A stretch of DNA of 64,000 nucleotides from Candidatus Nitrohelix vancouverensis. GTDB taxonomy: Bacteria; Nitrospinota; Nitrospinia; Nitrospinales; VA-1. A program made the position numbers and the translations under genes. This document shows positions 45,101 to 53,282 of the stretch, piece after piece (position 1 is the stretch's first letter; every line of letters begins with the position of its first letter). The stretch is taken from the NCBI GenBank assembly GCA_015698305.1, contig CP048620.1:3122001-3186000 (forward strand). The letters are read 5' to 3'. The notes beneath the pieces were generated by a model. The model made no database searches. It saw nothing but the letters and a program-made list of their open reading frames with translations, and was not told the DNA's origin.

Positions 45101-45843
45101 TCAATGTAGCGTTGGATCGGAGGCGTTAAATAGGCGTCCACGCAACAGGTCTGGCCGCGCCCCACAATTTTGATTCGGTTCATCACCTGCGAGGATAGGG
45201 AAACGTGACGAAAACCCAGCTCCAGCGCCAGTTCGCCGATGCGGCGTTCGTGTTCCGGGAACGCATAGGCATGCATCAACACAACGGCGAGGCTTTCGAC
45301 GCCCTGCTCCAGCAGATTCAACAAGCCCGCGCGCACCGCTTCGATATCGAGAGGCTTCAAAACGACAATTTCTTGCGTTGCGTCCGTCTGCCTGGAAGTC
45401 GCGCTGTTCAATCCCGACAGGGCTTGCACCCGTTCGTCGATTTCAAGCGCCGACTGATATAAGGGAGGGAATTTTTCGATCTTCAGGTCAAACAGACTGG
45501 GACGATTCTGGTAGCCGATTTCGAGCAGGTCGCGGAATCCTTTGGTGATCGCCAGACCCACCCGCGCGCCTTTGCGTTCCAGCAGGGCGTTGGTCGCCAC
45601 CGTAGTTCCCATGCGAATCCATTCGACGTCCTTCGCCTCAAAACCTTCTGGCGTCAAAGGGAGGCCCGTCGTCTCCTGCAAAATACGGCGAATGCCTTCC
45701 CGTGGCGCGTCTTCGTAAACGCCGGGATTGTCCGAAAGGAGTTTCAGAACGCGATAGCCCGGCTCGCCGGGAATCTCTGCGTAGATATCGGTGAATGTAC
45801 CGCCGCGATCAATGGAAAAACGAAATGCATTGGGAACGGACAT
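42181..45843 (-). CDS. ATP-dependent 5-oxoprolinase, fused HyuA-HyuB
   Basis: A 1220-residue single chain combining a hydantoinase A-type domain (residues 1 to about 690) and a hydantoinase B-type domain (about 700-1220). The start FRFSIDRGGTFTDIYAEIPG, the GFDMGGTSTDVSRY phosphate loop and SCFGGAGGQHACALAR are typical of domain A. QMGVVLQKTAISTNIKERQDFS and the Gly-rich C-terminus are typical of domain B. The fused layout and N-terminus resemble eukaryotic-type OPLAH. The enzyme opens 5-oxoproline to glutamate using ATP. Many bacteria carry separate hyuA and hyuB. Confidence 0.93.
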   Translation of the reverse strand: MSVPNAFRFSIDRGGTFTDIYAEIPGEPGYRVLKLLSDNPGVYEDAPREGIRRILQETTGLPLTPEGFEAKDVEWIRMGTTVATNALLERKGARVGLAITKGFRDLLEIGYQNRPSLFDLKIEKFPPLYQSALEIDERVQALSGLNSATSRQTDATQEIVVLKPLDIEAVRAGLLNLLEQGVESLAVVLMHAYAFPEHERRIGELALELGFRHVSLSSQVMNRIKIVGRGQTCCVDAYLTPPIQRYIDNFRSGFKGDMPEIYFMQSDGGLAPASAFSGSRAVLSGPAGGVVGCARTAYDPQSPRPVIGFDMGGTSTDVSRYDGELEWRHESELANVHLQTPQLDIRTVASGGGSRLFYRNGMLAVGPESSGAHPGPVCYRKGGPLSLTDANLLLGRLLPEHFPKVFGPKEDQALDLESARNAFQQWFDDERPPLKDVEAFALGFIEVANEAMARPIREITLQKGRDPKDHILSCFGGAGGQHACALARSLGIQDVFIHRFSGVLSAYGMGLADVTEDRSQAVGEIYSADVMPELLGRLDAMSESASSRLRRQGSRRTEATHYLNLRFAGTDTALMVKLEEGVDLQDEFLKLYRREFGFAPEGKTIIIDDARVRVVGSSDPARKIKLPSKTEDATPVTNSSCYFREGWLRTPVYDLNDLGPGEKIEGPAIILQESSTILIEPLCRCRVTEYGDLKITVPLHAPEAVGAQVDPVQLAIFSNRFMSIAEQMGVVLQKTAISTNIKERQDFSCAVFDRDGCLAANAPHQPVHLGAMGEAVRKQMEVFGEDVSPGDVWVSNSPQMGGSHLPDITVVTPVWVEGKAAFYVANRGHHADIGGSVPGSMPPFSTSIEEEGALINSFRLVRDGVFQEEGVSRLLKGSRRLSDNLSDLKAQVAANERGVRLLQELALQYSLATVQAYMKHIQEAAETSVRSAVRRISLARHLEDVDALTAEDRMDEGIPLCLRLTLDRTDGSIVFDFSGTGPQSSGNLNAPQAVTASVILYCLRCLTLQEMPLNQGCMAPVRIISEAGTLITPNADAAVAAGNVLTSQRLVDVIFKALGVCAASQGCMNNLTFGNETFGYYETIGGGAGAGPDWRGASGVHTHMTNTRITDPEILETRYPVLLREFSLRNGSGGAGRFAGGDGLVREIEFLVPLDVSLLSERRDVAPYGLEGGEPGACGENWRIRADGRRVKLGGKAGYVAERGERIRILTPGGGGYGAP

Positions 45844-45903
45844 TGAATGAGCGCGTTAGCGAATGGATGGGACGTTGTAAAAATGTGCGGGAGCTACGAC
45901 TTC

Positions 45904-46875
45904 TTAATCTGCCAGCAGATCAAAGGTCAGGCCTTCCTGCGCCAGAAACATTTTAAGCGGCGAGCGCGGCCCCACCATCTGGCGATACTTCTCAGTCTGC
46001 TTGTAGATATTCATCAACTTGAAATCATCGTAAGTGGGTTCATGATGATAAAAAGCAATGTTCTTGACGTTGGCCGCTACGGCAAGATCGACGCCGATGA
46101 ACGTGGAACTGTGGCCCCAGTCTTCTTTCTCCATCCCTTCGCTGAAAGTGTATTGCGAATCGAAGACCAGCAGGTCGGCGTCCTGAAAGAAATCAACCGT
46201 CGGTTGCAAATCTTTCGGTCCGAGTTTTTTATATTCGGAATCGGTGGCATAGATAAAGGATTTTCCTCCGTAATCCACGCGATACGCGATACTTCCCCCC
46301 GGATGGTACATCGCTTTCCAGGAAATTCGCGCGTCGTCAATATCGCATTCCGATTTGTTCTTTAAAATATCAAAGGAAATGTCCGCAGAAAATGCGTCAA
46401 AGGGAACCGGGAAAAATTCCTTGGATTGCTGACGCACCAGGCGTTCCTGCATATCTTCGAACACCGAATGGAATACGAATTTATTACCGGGAACATAAAA
46501 AGGAATGAAAAAAGGTATCCCCATAATATGGTCCCAATGAAAATGAGAGATAAAAATATGAGCTTGTCCTTTACCCTGCCCATACTCCTTTTTCATTAAA
46601 TCCAGCCCTAATGGGCGAACCCCCGTGCCGCAGTCGAAGATCAGCCGCGTCTCGCCAAACTGAATTTCAACGCAGGATGAATTGCCGCCAAAACAACCGC
46701 GAAGCTCCACCGGCAAAGCGTCGATAAATTGCTGGCGGGTCGTTGCATCAACAAGGTCTTCGGGCTTCACCCGTTCAAGGGTCTTTGAAATTTTCTCACG
46801 GATTTGCGAGGAAGATGTTGGAGTAGGAATGGAACCGCGCACACCCCAAAAAGTTGCGCTAAACCGATTTTTTTC
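45904..46875 (-). CDS. Metallo-beta-lactamase-fold hydrolase
   Basis: A 323-residue protein with the GVRGSIPTP start, GGNSSCVEI, and the metal motif HFHWDH at residues 112-117 (His112, His114, Asp116, His117). Further metal residues are in the HPGGSIAYR and DSQY regions. This subgroup resembles cyclic-nucleotide-phosphodiesterase or RNase Z-like MBL proteins; the substrate is unknown. ATG 46875 is preferred because the conserved FWGVRGS block follows directly. The frame extends 30 codons to 46965 through a Gly/Val-rich piece not typical of the family. Confidence 0.85.
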   Translation of the reverse strand, partial: EKNRFSATFWGVRGSIPTPTSSSQIREKISKTLERVKPEDLVDATTRQQFIDALPVELRGCFGGNSSCVEIQFGETRLIFDCGTGVRPLGLDLMKKEYGQGKGQAHIFISHFHWDHIMGIPFFIPFYVPGNKFVFHSVFEDMQERLVRQQSKEFFPVPFDAFSADISFDILKNKSECDIDDARISWKAMYHPGGSIAYRVDYGGKSFIYATDSEYKKLGPKDLQPTVDFFQDADLLVFDSQYTFSEGMEKEDWGHSSTFIGVDLAVAANVKNIAFYHHEPTYDDFKLMNIYKQTEKYRQMVGPRSPLKMFLAQEGLTFDLLAD

Positions 46876-47335
46876 CATAAAGCGAAGGAACTCCAAATAA
46901 AAGAGAGTGATCCGCAAAGCGCCCACATCCCCGAGGCCCACAATAACGCCGCCAGTTTCGTTCAAAAACCGAAGACTAGATTTACACTCGCATTATACCC
47001 AAAATTTTATTTTCTCACAAGGAAATGCTAAGCATATATTCATCAATGAGTTAGTTAATTCCAAGCGTTGTCATTAAAATCAGTAAAAATCCTTTAAAAA
47101 TGGAATTTTCTATTGACCTTTGAGTGAGCCTAACCCTAAAATTGACGGGAGGTCAGCGGACCACTCTATTGTCGAAGATTCGACCCCATCCGCCCGTAAT
47201 TTACCCAGACTCCTGTTAAACGTCCTGATACATTTAAAGTAATCAGTAACGCTTTCTAATGATTAATCTAAAAGCGCGCGGTCTTTGATTTCGTTAAATT
47301 CCGGCGCCCCCTTTCCAAAGGGAGTATATTCAGAC
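46876..47335. other. Intergenic region upstream of greA
   Basis: This AT-rich gap of about 460 bases lies between the divergent MBL-fold gene and greA. A candidate promoter, TTGACC (47113-47118), 18 bases, TAAAAT (47137-47142), would give a leader of about 190 bases before greA. A short hairpin CCCTTT/AAAGGG (47309-47322) overlaps the greA ribosome site AAAGGGAG. No coding sequence, tRNA or other known RNA is recognised. Confidence 0.5.
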
Positions 47336-47821
47336 ATGGCTCAATTGCCCATTTTAGGTAAACTGGAAACCCAGTTGAAAGAAGCAAGAAAAGAATTAAA
47401 CGTGGACATTCCCCAGGCGCTTAAAACAGCGATGGCCCACGGCGACTTGAGCGAAAATGCAGAATTTAAAGCCGCAAAGGAAAGACAGGCTTTTCTGGAA
47501 TCGCGCGTTTCGCAATTGCAAAAAAGAATCAGCGATATCACCAGCATCGATTTGAGTCGCATTCCCAAAGACCGTTCCGGGCTGGGAAGCACCCTCCATT
47601 TGCGCGACCTCAATTCTGGAGAAGAAAAACAGTATCGGCTGGTTTTTCCAGAGGAAGTGAATCCGGAAGAAGGCAAAATTTCCGGCGCGTCTCCGGTCGG
47701 TCGGTCGCTCATTAACAAACAAGAAGGCGATGAAATCACGATTCCGCTTCCCGACGAACGCAAGGAATATGAAGTCATCAAAATCATCACGATTCATGAC
47801 GAATCCGCCCAACTGGACTGA
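47336..47821 (+). CDS. greA: Transcription elongation factor GreA/GreB
   Basis: A 161-residue factor with the N-terminal coiled-coil (about 1-70; contains HGDLSENAEFKAAKERQ with the acidic tip Asp and Glu) and a C-terminal FKBP-like domain (GRSLINKQEGDEITI). Gre factors stimulate RNA cleavage by backtracked RNA polymerase. The start at ATG 47336 is set by the ribosome site AAAGGGAG; an extension to 47285 lacks one. trmB follows 14 bases later. Confidence 0.92.
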   Translation: MAQLPILGKLETQLKEARKELNVDIPQALKTAMAHGDLSENAEFKAAKERQAFLESRVSQLQKRISDITSIDLSRIPKDRSGLGSTLHLRDLNSGEEKQYRLVFPEEVNPEEGKISGASPVGRSLINKQEGDEITIPLPDERKEYEVIKIITIHDESAQLD

Positions 47822-47835
47822 TTCGAGACGCCCCC

Positions 47836-48468
47836 ATGTCATTTAAAAATTTAATATCGTTCGACGTCATCGCCGAGACCAGCCCGCTTTTTCTGGATGT
47901 GGACGAACGTCCCGACTGGCCCGCGCTTTTCGATAACGCCAACCCGCTGAAACTTGAAATCGGATTTGGCGGCGGCAGTTTTTTGATCGAAATGGCGGCA
48001 AAGGAAAGAGACAGCAATTTTATCGGAATGGATTTTTACCACAAGGGCATCCGAAAAACAGTCACCCGCCTGGAAAAATTGAAGATGAACAATGTACGGA
48101 TCGCTTACGGCGATGCCAGAGAGAAAATTCCCGCCATGTTCACGCGCGGGGATTTATCCGAAATCTTCATCAACTTCCCCGACCCCTGGCCCAAAAAAAG
48201 ACACGCCAAGCGGCGCCTTGTGAAGCCGGAAATGTTGAGCATTCTTTCGGAAAAACTGATTCAGGGAGGCCGTCTCCGGCTGGCCACGGACTGCGCCCCC
48301 TACGCAATGGAAATGATGGAACATCTGGAAGCGGAATCCACGCTTCACAACAAAACCGGCAAGGGAAAGTTTCTGGAATTGCGGGACGACCTTCCCAAGA
48401 CAAAGTATGAAAAAAACTTCATACGCGCCGGAGACCGTATTTATTACATGGATTTTCAAAAAGTTTGA
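47836..48468 (+). CDS. trmB: tRNA (guanine46-N7)-methyltransferase
   Basis: A 210-residue Rossmann-fold methyltransferase that makes m7G46 in tRNA variable loops. It shows the SAM loop LEIGFGGGSFLIEMA, GMDFYHKGI, the catalytic FPDPWPKKRHAKRRL and the C-terminal T-x-Y-E-like KTKYEKNFIRAG. Spacing suggests transcription with greA. The 3' end precedes the fusion gene by 43 bases. Confidence 0.95.
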   Translation: MSFKNLISFDVIAETSPLFLDVDERPDWPALFDNANPLKLEIGFGGGSFLIEMAAKERDSNFIGMDFYHKGIRKTVTRLEKLKMNNVRIAYGDAREKIPAMFTRGDLSEIFINFPDPWPKKRHAKRRLVKPEMLSILSEKLIQGGRLRLATDCAPYAMEMMEHLEAESTLHNKTGKGKFLELRDDLPKTKYEKNFIRAGDRIYYMDFQKV

Positions 48469-48477
48469 CCAACAGTC

Positions 48478-48486
48478 TGCTATAAT
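48478..48486 (+). promoter_or_regulatory. Extended -10 promoter for the response regulator-LpxC fusion
   Basis: TGC-TATAAT is a perfect extended -10 element ten bases after the trmB stop. Transcription would start near 48493, some 20 bases before the GTG start. A TTGACC at 48465-48470 is too close to act as its -35. The gene may therefore have its own promoter apart from greA-trmB. Confidence 0.55.
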
Positions 48487-48511
48487 CTTGTTCGAGCTAG
48501 TGGAGGACATT

Positions 48512-50710
48512 GTGCCCAAAGAACGCATCCTCATCGTCGAAGACGAAACAAATATCGCCGCCTCCCTGAAAGGCATCCTTTCAGACGAAGGCTATCATGT
48601 CGACGTCACCTCTGACGGACTGGAATCGCTTGATAAAATTCAGTCCGATCCCCCTGATTTATTGATTCTCGATATCTGGCTTCCCAGCATGGATGGAATC
48701 GAGGTTCTCAAATCCGTCAAGACCTTTCACCCCGAAGTGGAGGCTCTCATCATTTCGGGTCATGGCACCATCGACACCGCCGTGAAAGCCACCAAACTCG
48801 GGGCCTTTGATTTCATAGAGAAACCTTTCTCGCTCGAACACATCACCCAGTCCGTCAAAGCCGCATTGGAACACCGCAAACGCGCGACCAACAAAGCCGA
48901 TCTGTTGAAAAACATTGGACTGCCCCTGGGCTTTGAGGCGATGGTCGACGTCAAAAAGAACATCAAGCGACTTGCCGGCAATCTCAAACCCGTGTTGATC
49001 CTTGGCGAAAAAGGAACCGGCAAGGAATTTGTCGCGCAAGCGATCCATCAGCAAAGCCGTAAATCCGACCTGCCCTTCGTTAAAGTGAATTGTAATGTGC
49101 GCAAGATGGTGGAGGTGGAGGCGCAATTGTTCCACTCAACGCGCCGACGTTCCAACAAAAAAGATTCAGAGGAATCCAACAAGGTCGTTCTCCTGACCAA
49201 TGCGGACAGCTTGTCCACAGGGCTTCAGGAGCGTCTGGTTCAAGCCCTGAAGCGCGAGGGCGGCTCCGAGAACAAAGAGAAACTGCTTCCGGCGCGCGTT
49301 TATTTTTCTACGTCCAAAGACCTGGTCGCCTTGGCCGAGGCGGAGAAATTCAATCAGGATCTTCTCGATCAATTGAGCAATAACGTCATCAAGACGCCGC
49401 CTTTGAGAGACTACAGCGAAAACATTCCGTCCATGGTGCAAAGTTTCTTTGAGGAATACGCGCTGAAAACCGGCTCGACGCCCATCCTCATCGAGCAGGA
49501 AGTTCTCGACGCATTGCGCAAATACGACTGGCCCGGAAACGCCAAAGAACTGAGATCGATTCTCGACAAAATCATCATCGCCCCCACGTCGCGCGAACGC
49601 ATCACCCTGCAGGATCTTCCATCCAGCCTGCGTCATGCATCGCAGGTGTGGAACGCTGGCATGCTGGACAATGGCGACGAGCAGACCGGCAACGAACTGG
49701 AATGGGAAAAACAATTCATCATCCATCATTTGCGCAACAACTCCTGGGATATGGCAAAAACCGGGAAATCCCTGAAAACCACTAAAAAGCAACTCGAAAA
49801 CAAAATCAAGAAACACGGGATACAATTACCGGCGCGCCCCAGCAAGGATACACCCAATCAGTTTCTGCAACGAACCTTAAAGCGTAGCATGGTGCTTTGC
49901 GGGAGCGGTCTCCATTCGGGAATCAAAACCGGTTTGATCCTGCAACCGCTACCGCCCGGAAGCGGCATCATCTTCGGCGATATATCCAGCGGCCAGGCGA
50001 TTCCCGCCCATTTGAAGAATGTCCAATCCACCGACTACTCCACCTGCCTCAGAAAAGGTCGAGCCTCGGTGGGAACGATCGAACACATCATGGCCTGCCT
50101 GCACATGTACCGCATCACCAACCTGCTCATCAAGATCGGCGATGAGGCGCCTGTGATGGACGGTTCGGCGAAAGATTTTTGCGCATTGATTGAAGATGGC
50201 GAGTTTGAAGAGCAGGACGCTTTTTATGAAGAAATCGTGATCGACAAAACCTATACCTTCGGCCCGAAACCCGGCGGCAGCGCCTGCATCCGTATGGAAC
50301 CCTGCGACGGTTTCAAAGTCACCTATCACATGGATTATCCCGCGCCCATCGGTATTCAGGATTACACCTTTGAGTTCAAGGGACATGAGAGTTTCAAAGA
50401 AGAAATCGCTCCGGCCCGCACTTTTGGCTTCATGGAAGACGTGGCGCAACTCACCAAAATGGGATTCGCATCGGGCGGAAAGCTGGACAACTTCATTCTC
50501 CTTGGAGACGACAAGGTGCTGAATACCAAGCTGCGTTATCCCGACGAATTTGTTCGCCATAAAATCCTCGATATCATCGGCGATTTTTATCTGTTGGGCA
50601 AACCCATTCGCGGTCATATTCACGCCTACAAATCCGGGCACACGCAGAATATCGGGCTGATGAAAACCTATCTCGAATCCAAAACACAAGACGCCTTGCA
50701 GGCTTCCTGA
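48512..50710 (+). CDS. lpxC: NtrC-like response regulator fused to UDP-3-O-acyl-GlcNAc deacetylase (LpxC)
   Basis: A 732-residue chain. A receiver domain (about 1-120) keeps Glu10, Asp11, phospho-acceptor Asp54, Ser82 and Lys104. An AAA+ region (about 140-370) has Walker A GEKGTGKE (165-172) but no GAFTGA loop, and a Walker B reading VVLLTNAD. A Fis-like helix-turn-helix follows (about 395-438). LpxC begins near residue 452 with zinc and catalytic residues Glu524-His525 (TIEH), His683 and Asp687 (FVRHKILDI) and His710 (KSGH). LpxC removes the acetyl group in the committed step of lipid A synthesis. The GTG start follows a GGAGG site by five bases. No start codon for a separate LpxC lies between the domains. 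No kinase or lpx gene is adjacent. Confidence 0.93.
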   Translation: MPKERILIVEDETNIAASLKGILSDEGYHVDVTSDGLESLDKIQSDPPDLLILDIWLPSMDGIEVLKSVKTFHPEVEALIISGHGTIDTAVKATKLGAFDFIEKPFSLEHITQSVKAALEHRKRATNKADLLKNIGLPLGFEAMVDVKKNIKRLAGNLKPVLILGEKGTGKEFVAQAIHQQSRKSDLPFVKVNCNVRKMVEVEAQLFHSTRRRSNKKDSEESNKVVLLTNADSLSTGLQERLVQALKREGGSENKEKLLPARVYFSTSKDLVALAEAEKFNQDLLDQLSNNVIKTPPLRDYSENIPSMVQSFFEEYALKTGSTPILIEQEVLDALRKYDWPGNAKELRSILDKIIIAPTSRERITLQDLPSSLRHASQVWNAGMLDNGDEQTGNELEWEKQFIIHHLRNNSWDMAKTGKSLKTTKKQLENKIKKHGIQLPARPSKDTPNQFLQRTLKRSMVLCGSGLHSGIKTGLILQPLPPGSGIIFGDISSGQAIPAHLKNVQSTDYSTCLRKGRASVGTIEHIMACLHMYRITNLLIKIGDEAPVMDGSAKDFCALIEDGEFEEQDAFYEEIVIDKTYTFGPKPGGSACIRMEPCDGFKVTYHMDYPAPIGIQDYTFEFKGHESFKEEIAPARTFGFMEDVAQLTKMGFASGGKLDNFILLGDDKVLNTKLRYPDEFVRHKILDIIGDFYLLGKPIRGHIHAYKSGHTQNIGLMKTYLESKTQDALQAS

Positions 50711-50728
50711 CAGCGTTCCAGCGAACCA

Positions 50729-51721
50729 ATGGATATTGAAAAAACTCTCGCGGCTATCCTCAGCGGAATGGAACCCGCCTGCGTTTTGACTACGGCGAAT
50801 TCACTGGGCATTTTTGATTTGCTTGAAGAAGCGCCGATGACCGCGCAACAGGTCGCGGCAAAACTGAACGTCCCCGAAAAAGGCGTCGTGCGATTGCTCG
50901 ACGCGCTGGCCAGCCTTCAACTCATCAGCAAACAGGAAGCGAACTATTCCCTGCCGGAAGAAGCGCGCGAATACTTAACGCGAAACGGCGCGCGATCCAT
51001 GAAAGACTGGATCGACCTCTACGCCAATCTCATGCCGGTATGGCTTCGCTTGCCGACCTTCATCGAAACGGGATCACAAATCCAAAGCATCATGGAAATG
51101 CTCGGTTCAGACCCGCAACGCAAACGAGCATTCACCCACGCCATGCACGACAAGGCTCTGAAAGCGACGCAGGTTCTCGCCAGAGAACTGCCGCTTTCCG
51201 AAGCCAGACGCATGATCGACGTCGGAGGCGGCCCCGGCACCTACGCGCTCGAATGGTGCAAAATCTTTCCCGATCTTTCCGCTACAGTTTTCGACATCGC
51301 CCCGGTTCTCGAAATCGCGTCCGAGTATATTAAAAAATACCATCTGGAAGATCGCGTCGACACCCGCGCTGGAGACGCATTGAAAGGCGATTTTGGGAGC
51401 GGTTACGATCTGGCCCTCGTCGCCAATATCCTGCACATGTACAGCGAAACAGACGCGCAACAGATTTTGGCAAACGTCACCCGTTCGCTCGTTCCCGGCG
51501 GACGCATCGTCATCCACGGTTTCTGCACCGATCCCGGAGAGATTGCGCCGACGAAAGACGTAATGTTCAGTCTGAATATTGGAATGCTGACAGAGGGGGG
51601 CAGAGCGCACCCCGTAGAAGAAAAAATCGGCTGGTTGCAGGAACTGGGTTATCAGGACATCATCCACTTTCGAATCGACGCGATGCCCACGGGCGTCATC
51701 ACTGCCTTGAAAGCGCGCTAA
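50729..51721 (+). CDS. SAM-dependent O-methyltransferase with N-terminal dimerisation domain
   Basis: A 330-residue protein of the acetylserotonin/CrtF/PhzM-type methyltransferase family. A winged-helix dimerisation domain (about 10-80) is followed by the catalytic domain with SAM loop IDVGGGPGTYALE and LVANILHMYSETDAQQIL. Members methylate hydroxyl groups of aromatic or isoprenoid molecules; the substrate cannot be told. It lies 18 bases after the LpxC fusion on the same strand and may be co-transcribed. Its stop overlaps the convergent transporter gene. Confidence 0.85.
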   Translation: MDIEKTLAAILSGMEPACVLTTANSLGIFDLLEEAPMTAQQVAAKLNVPEKGVVRLLDALASLQLISKQEANYSLPEEAREYLTRNGARSMKDWIDLYANLMPVWLRLPTFIETGSQIQSIMEMLGSDPQRKRAFTHAMHDKALKATQVLARELPLSEARRMIDVGGGPGTYALEWCKIFPDLSATVFDIAPVLEIASEYIKKYHLEDRVDTRAGDALKGDFGSGYDLALVANILHMYSETDAQQILANVTRSLVPGGRIVIHGFCTDPGEIAPTKDVMFSLNIGMLTEGGRAHPVEEKIGWLQELGYQDIIHFRIDAMPTGVITALKAR

Positions 51722-52647
51722 CTTTCCTTAAGCGCTTCTTGTTTATTTTTACCCGCCCACACCACGAGAACCACTCCGCTGATAGCTAAAAACGCGCCGA
51801 CATAGCCGCTCGTTGTGATCAATTCTACCGGCAAATGACCGGGGAAATACGTCGACAGCAATTGCATGCCCAGCATCGTCAGCAAAGGATTCAAGGCCGT
51901 TATCACGCTGATGAGCGTCAACGAAATGTGTTTGACCGCTTCCGCCAATGCGCCGTAGGCGATCAGCGTGTTGGCTCCAAGAAAGATCAACAAGGCGGCA
52001 TCTCGCCAGTCCAGGGAAATCAGAGAGGCGACATTGGCGAAGGGCGCAAGCGCAAGCGCCGCTGTTCCATAGAACAGCATGCTGAGAAGCGGCAGGTCAA
52101 AACGCTGGCTCAATAATTTCTGACAAATCATGAAGCCCACCCATGAAACCGCCGCCGCAACAATTAAAATACTCGACCATGAATAGAGCGCCGGATCGAG
52201 AGAAGCCCCGTTCTGTTCATTAAAAAAAAGTAGAAATCCCAGCGCGCACACGCCAAGCCCCATTGCCTGTCGTGCGGTCAAACGTTCGCCAAAAAATAAC
52301 ACGCCCACCAGCGTCAAAAGAACAGGAGCTATTTGGATCAGGACCGCAGAGTTGGAAGGTCCGCTCAAATGGATCCCCTCTGTCATCATATAATAATTAC
52401 CCGCCAGAAAGAGGCCGCCAAGCGCTCCCAGAACCGGAGGCCGGTAGGCAACGCTCCAAAGGCGTCGACCGGTGATGAGAAAAAATCCAAGCAATGCAGA
52501 AAATGCAAAAGTGAATCGAAACCAGGCGATGGTTTCAGGGGCAAATTCTTTCAGCCCAAATTTCAAAAATATTGGCAGGAATCCCCACAGACAGGTAGTA
52601 ACGCAAACCATCAACACCCCGCGCAACCAAAGTTTATCGGGTTTCAC
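51718..52647 (-). CDS. EamA-family (DMT) transporter
   Basis: A 309-residue membrane protein with ten predicted helices in two EamA repeats (about 10-145 and 155-300). The N-terminal CLWGFLPIFLKFG and the Pro/Gly-rich helix ends are typical of RhaT/EamA permeases, which move small metabolites. It is five bases downstream of hisH on the same strand, so it may share the ispA-dxs-hisBH transcript. Its 3' end overlaps the methyltransferase stop by four bases. Confidence 0.9.
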   Translation of the reverse strand: MKPDKLWLRGVLMVCVTTCLWGFLPIFLKFGLKEFAPETIAWFRFTFAFSALLGFFLITGRRLWSVAYRPPVLGALGGLFLAGNYYMMTEGIHLSGPSNSAVLIQIAPVLLTLVGVLFFGERLTARQAMGLGVCALGFLLFFNEQNGASLDPALYSWSSILIVAAAVSWVGFMICQKLLSQRFDLPLLSMLFYGTAALALAPFANVASLISLDWRDAALLIFLGANTLIAYGALAEAVKHISLTLISVITALNPLLTMLGMQLLSTYFPGHLPVELITTSGYVGAFLAISGVVLVVWAGKNKQEALKES

Positions 52648-52652
52648 CGCGA

Positions 52653-53282
52653 CTATTGAAGTTTTGAAAAGTTTTTCAGAAGGGCCAGACCTTGTTGCTG
52701 ACTTTTCTCAGGGTGGAACTGAAAGGCGTGGATGTTTTCATGGAAGACTGCAGAAACAAAATCTCCTCCATAAGGAGTTATGCCGCTCACCACATCAGAA
52801 TTTTCTGGAGCGACATAATAGGAGTGAACGAAATAAAAATAGGAATCGTTGGGAATGCCCTCAAACAGCGGATCATTTTTTTTAAATTGAACCGTGTTCC
52901 ATCCCATATGAGGCACTTTCATTTTCTCGTCGCCGCTCTGGGTCGCCTCGTCGAATTTGAAACGCCGGGTGTTGCCGGGAAAAATATCCAGCCCGGAAAC
53001 CGTTCCAAATTCTTCGCTCTGACTGAATAACAATTGCAGTCCCAGACAAATACCGAGAAAAGGCTTTCCCGTTTGAATGAATTTTTTGGGAATTTCAGAG
53101 AGACCGTATTTTTCAAGATTGTCCATACAATCCTTGAACGCGCCGACGCCTGGCAAGACAGCGGACTGAGCGCCCAGTATTTCCGAGGGATCGCGGGTGA
53201 CGATCGCTGTGGCGCCTACGGCTTCCAAAGCTTTCTGGACTGACCGCAGATTGCCCATACCGTAATCAATTACGGCGATCAT
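52653..53282 (-). CDS. hisH: Imidazole glycerol phosphate synthase, glutaminase subunit
   Basis: A 209-residue class I glutamine amidotransferase that feeds ammonia to HisF. It has GMGNLRSV at the N-terminus, PGVGAFKDCM, the nucleophile Cys in LGICLGLQLLF, and the His-Glu pair in FQFHPEKSQ. It starts directly after hisB. hisF and hisA are not in the window. Confidence 0.96.
   Translation of the reverse strand: MIAVIDYGMGNLRSVQKALEAVGATAIVTRDPSEILGAQSAVLPGVGAFKDCMDNLEKYGLSEIPKKFIQTGKPFLGICLGLQLLFSQSEEFGTVSGLDIFPGNTRRFKFDEATQSGDEKMKVPHMGWNTVQFKKNDPLFEGIPNDSYFYFVHSYYVAPENSDVVSGITPYGGDFVSAVFHENIHAFQFHPEKSQQQGLALLKNFSKLQ

Noticed and set aside
48465-48486. TTGACC with TATAAT as a full -35/-10 promoter
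   Set aside because: The spacer is only ten bases; the extended -10 element explains the promoter better.
48407-48511. Upstream extension of the response regulator-LpxC frame
   Set aside because: It overlaps trmB and the -10 box; the GTG at 48512 has a strong GGAGG site and starts exactly at the receiver domain.
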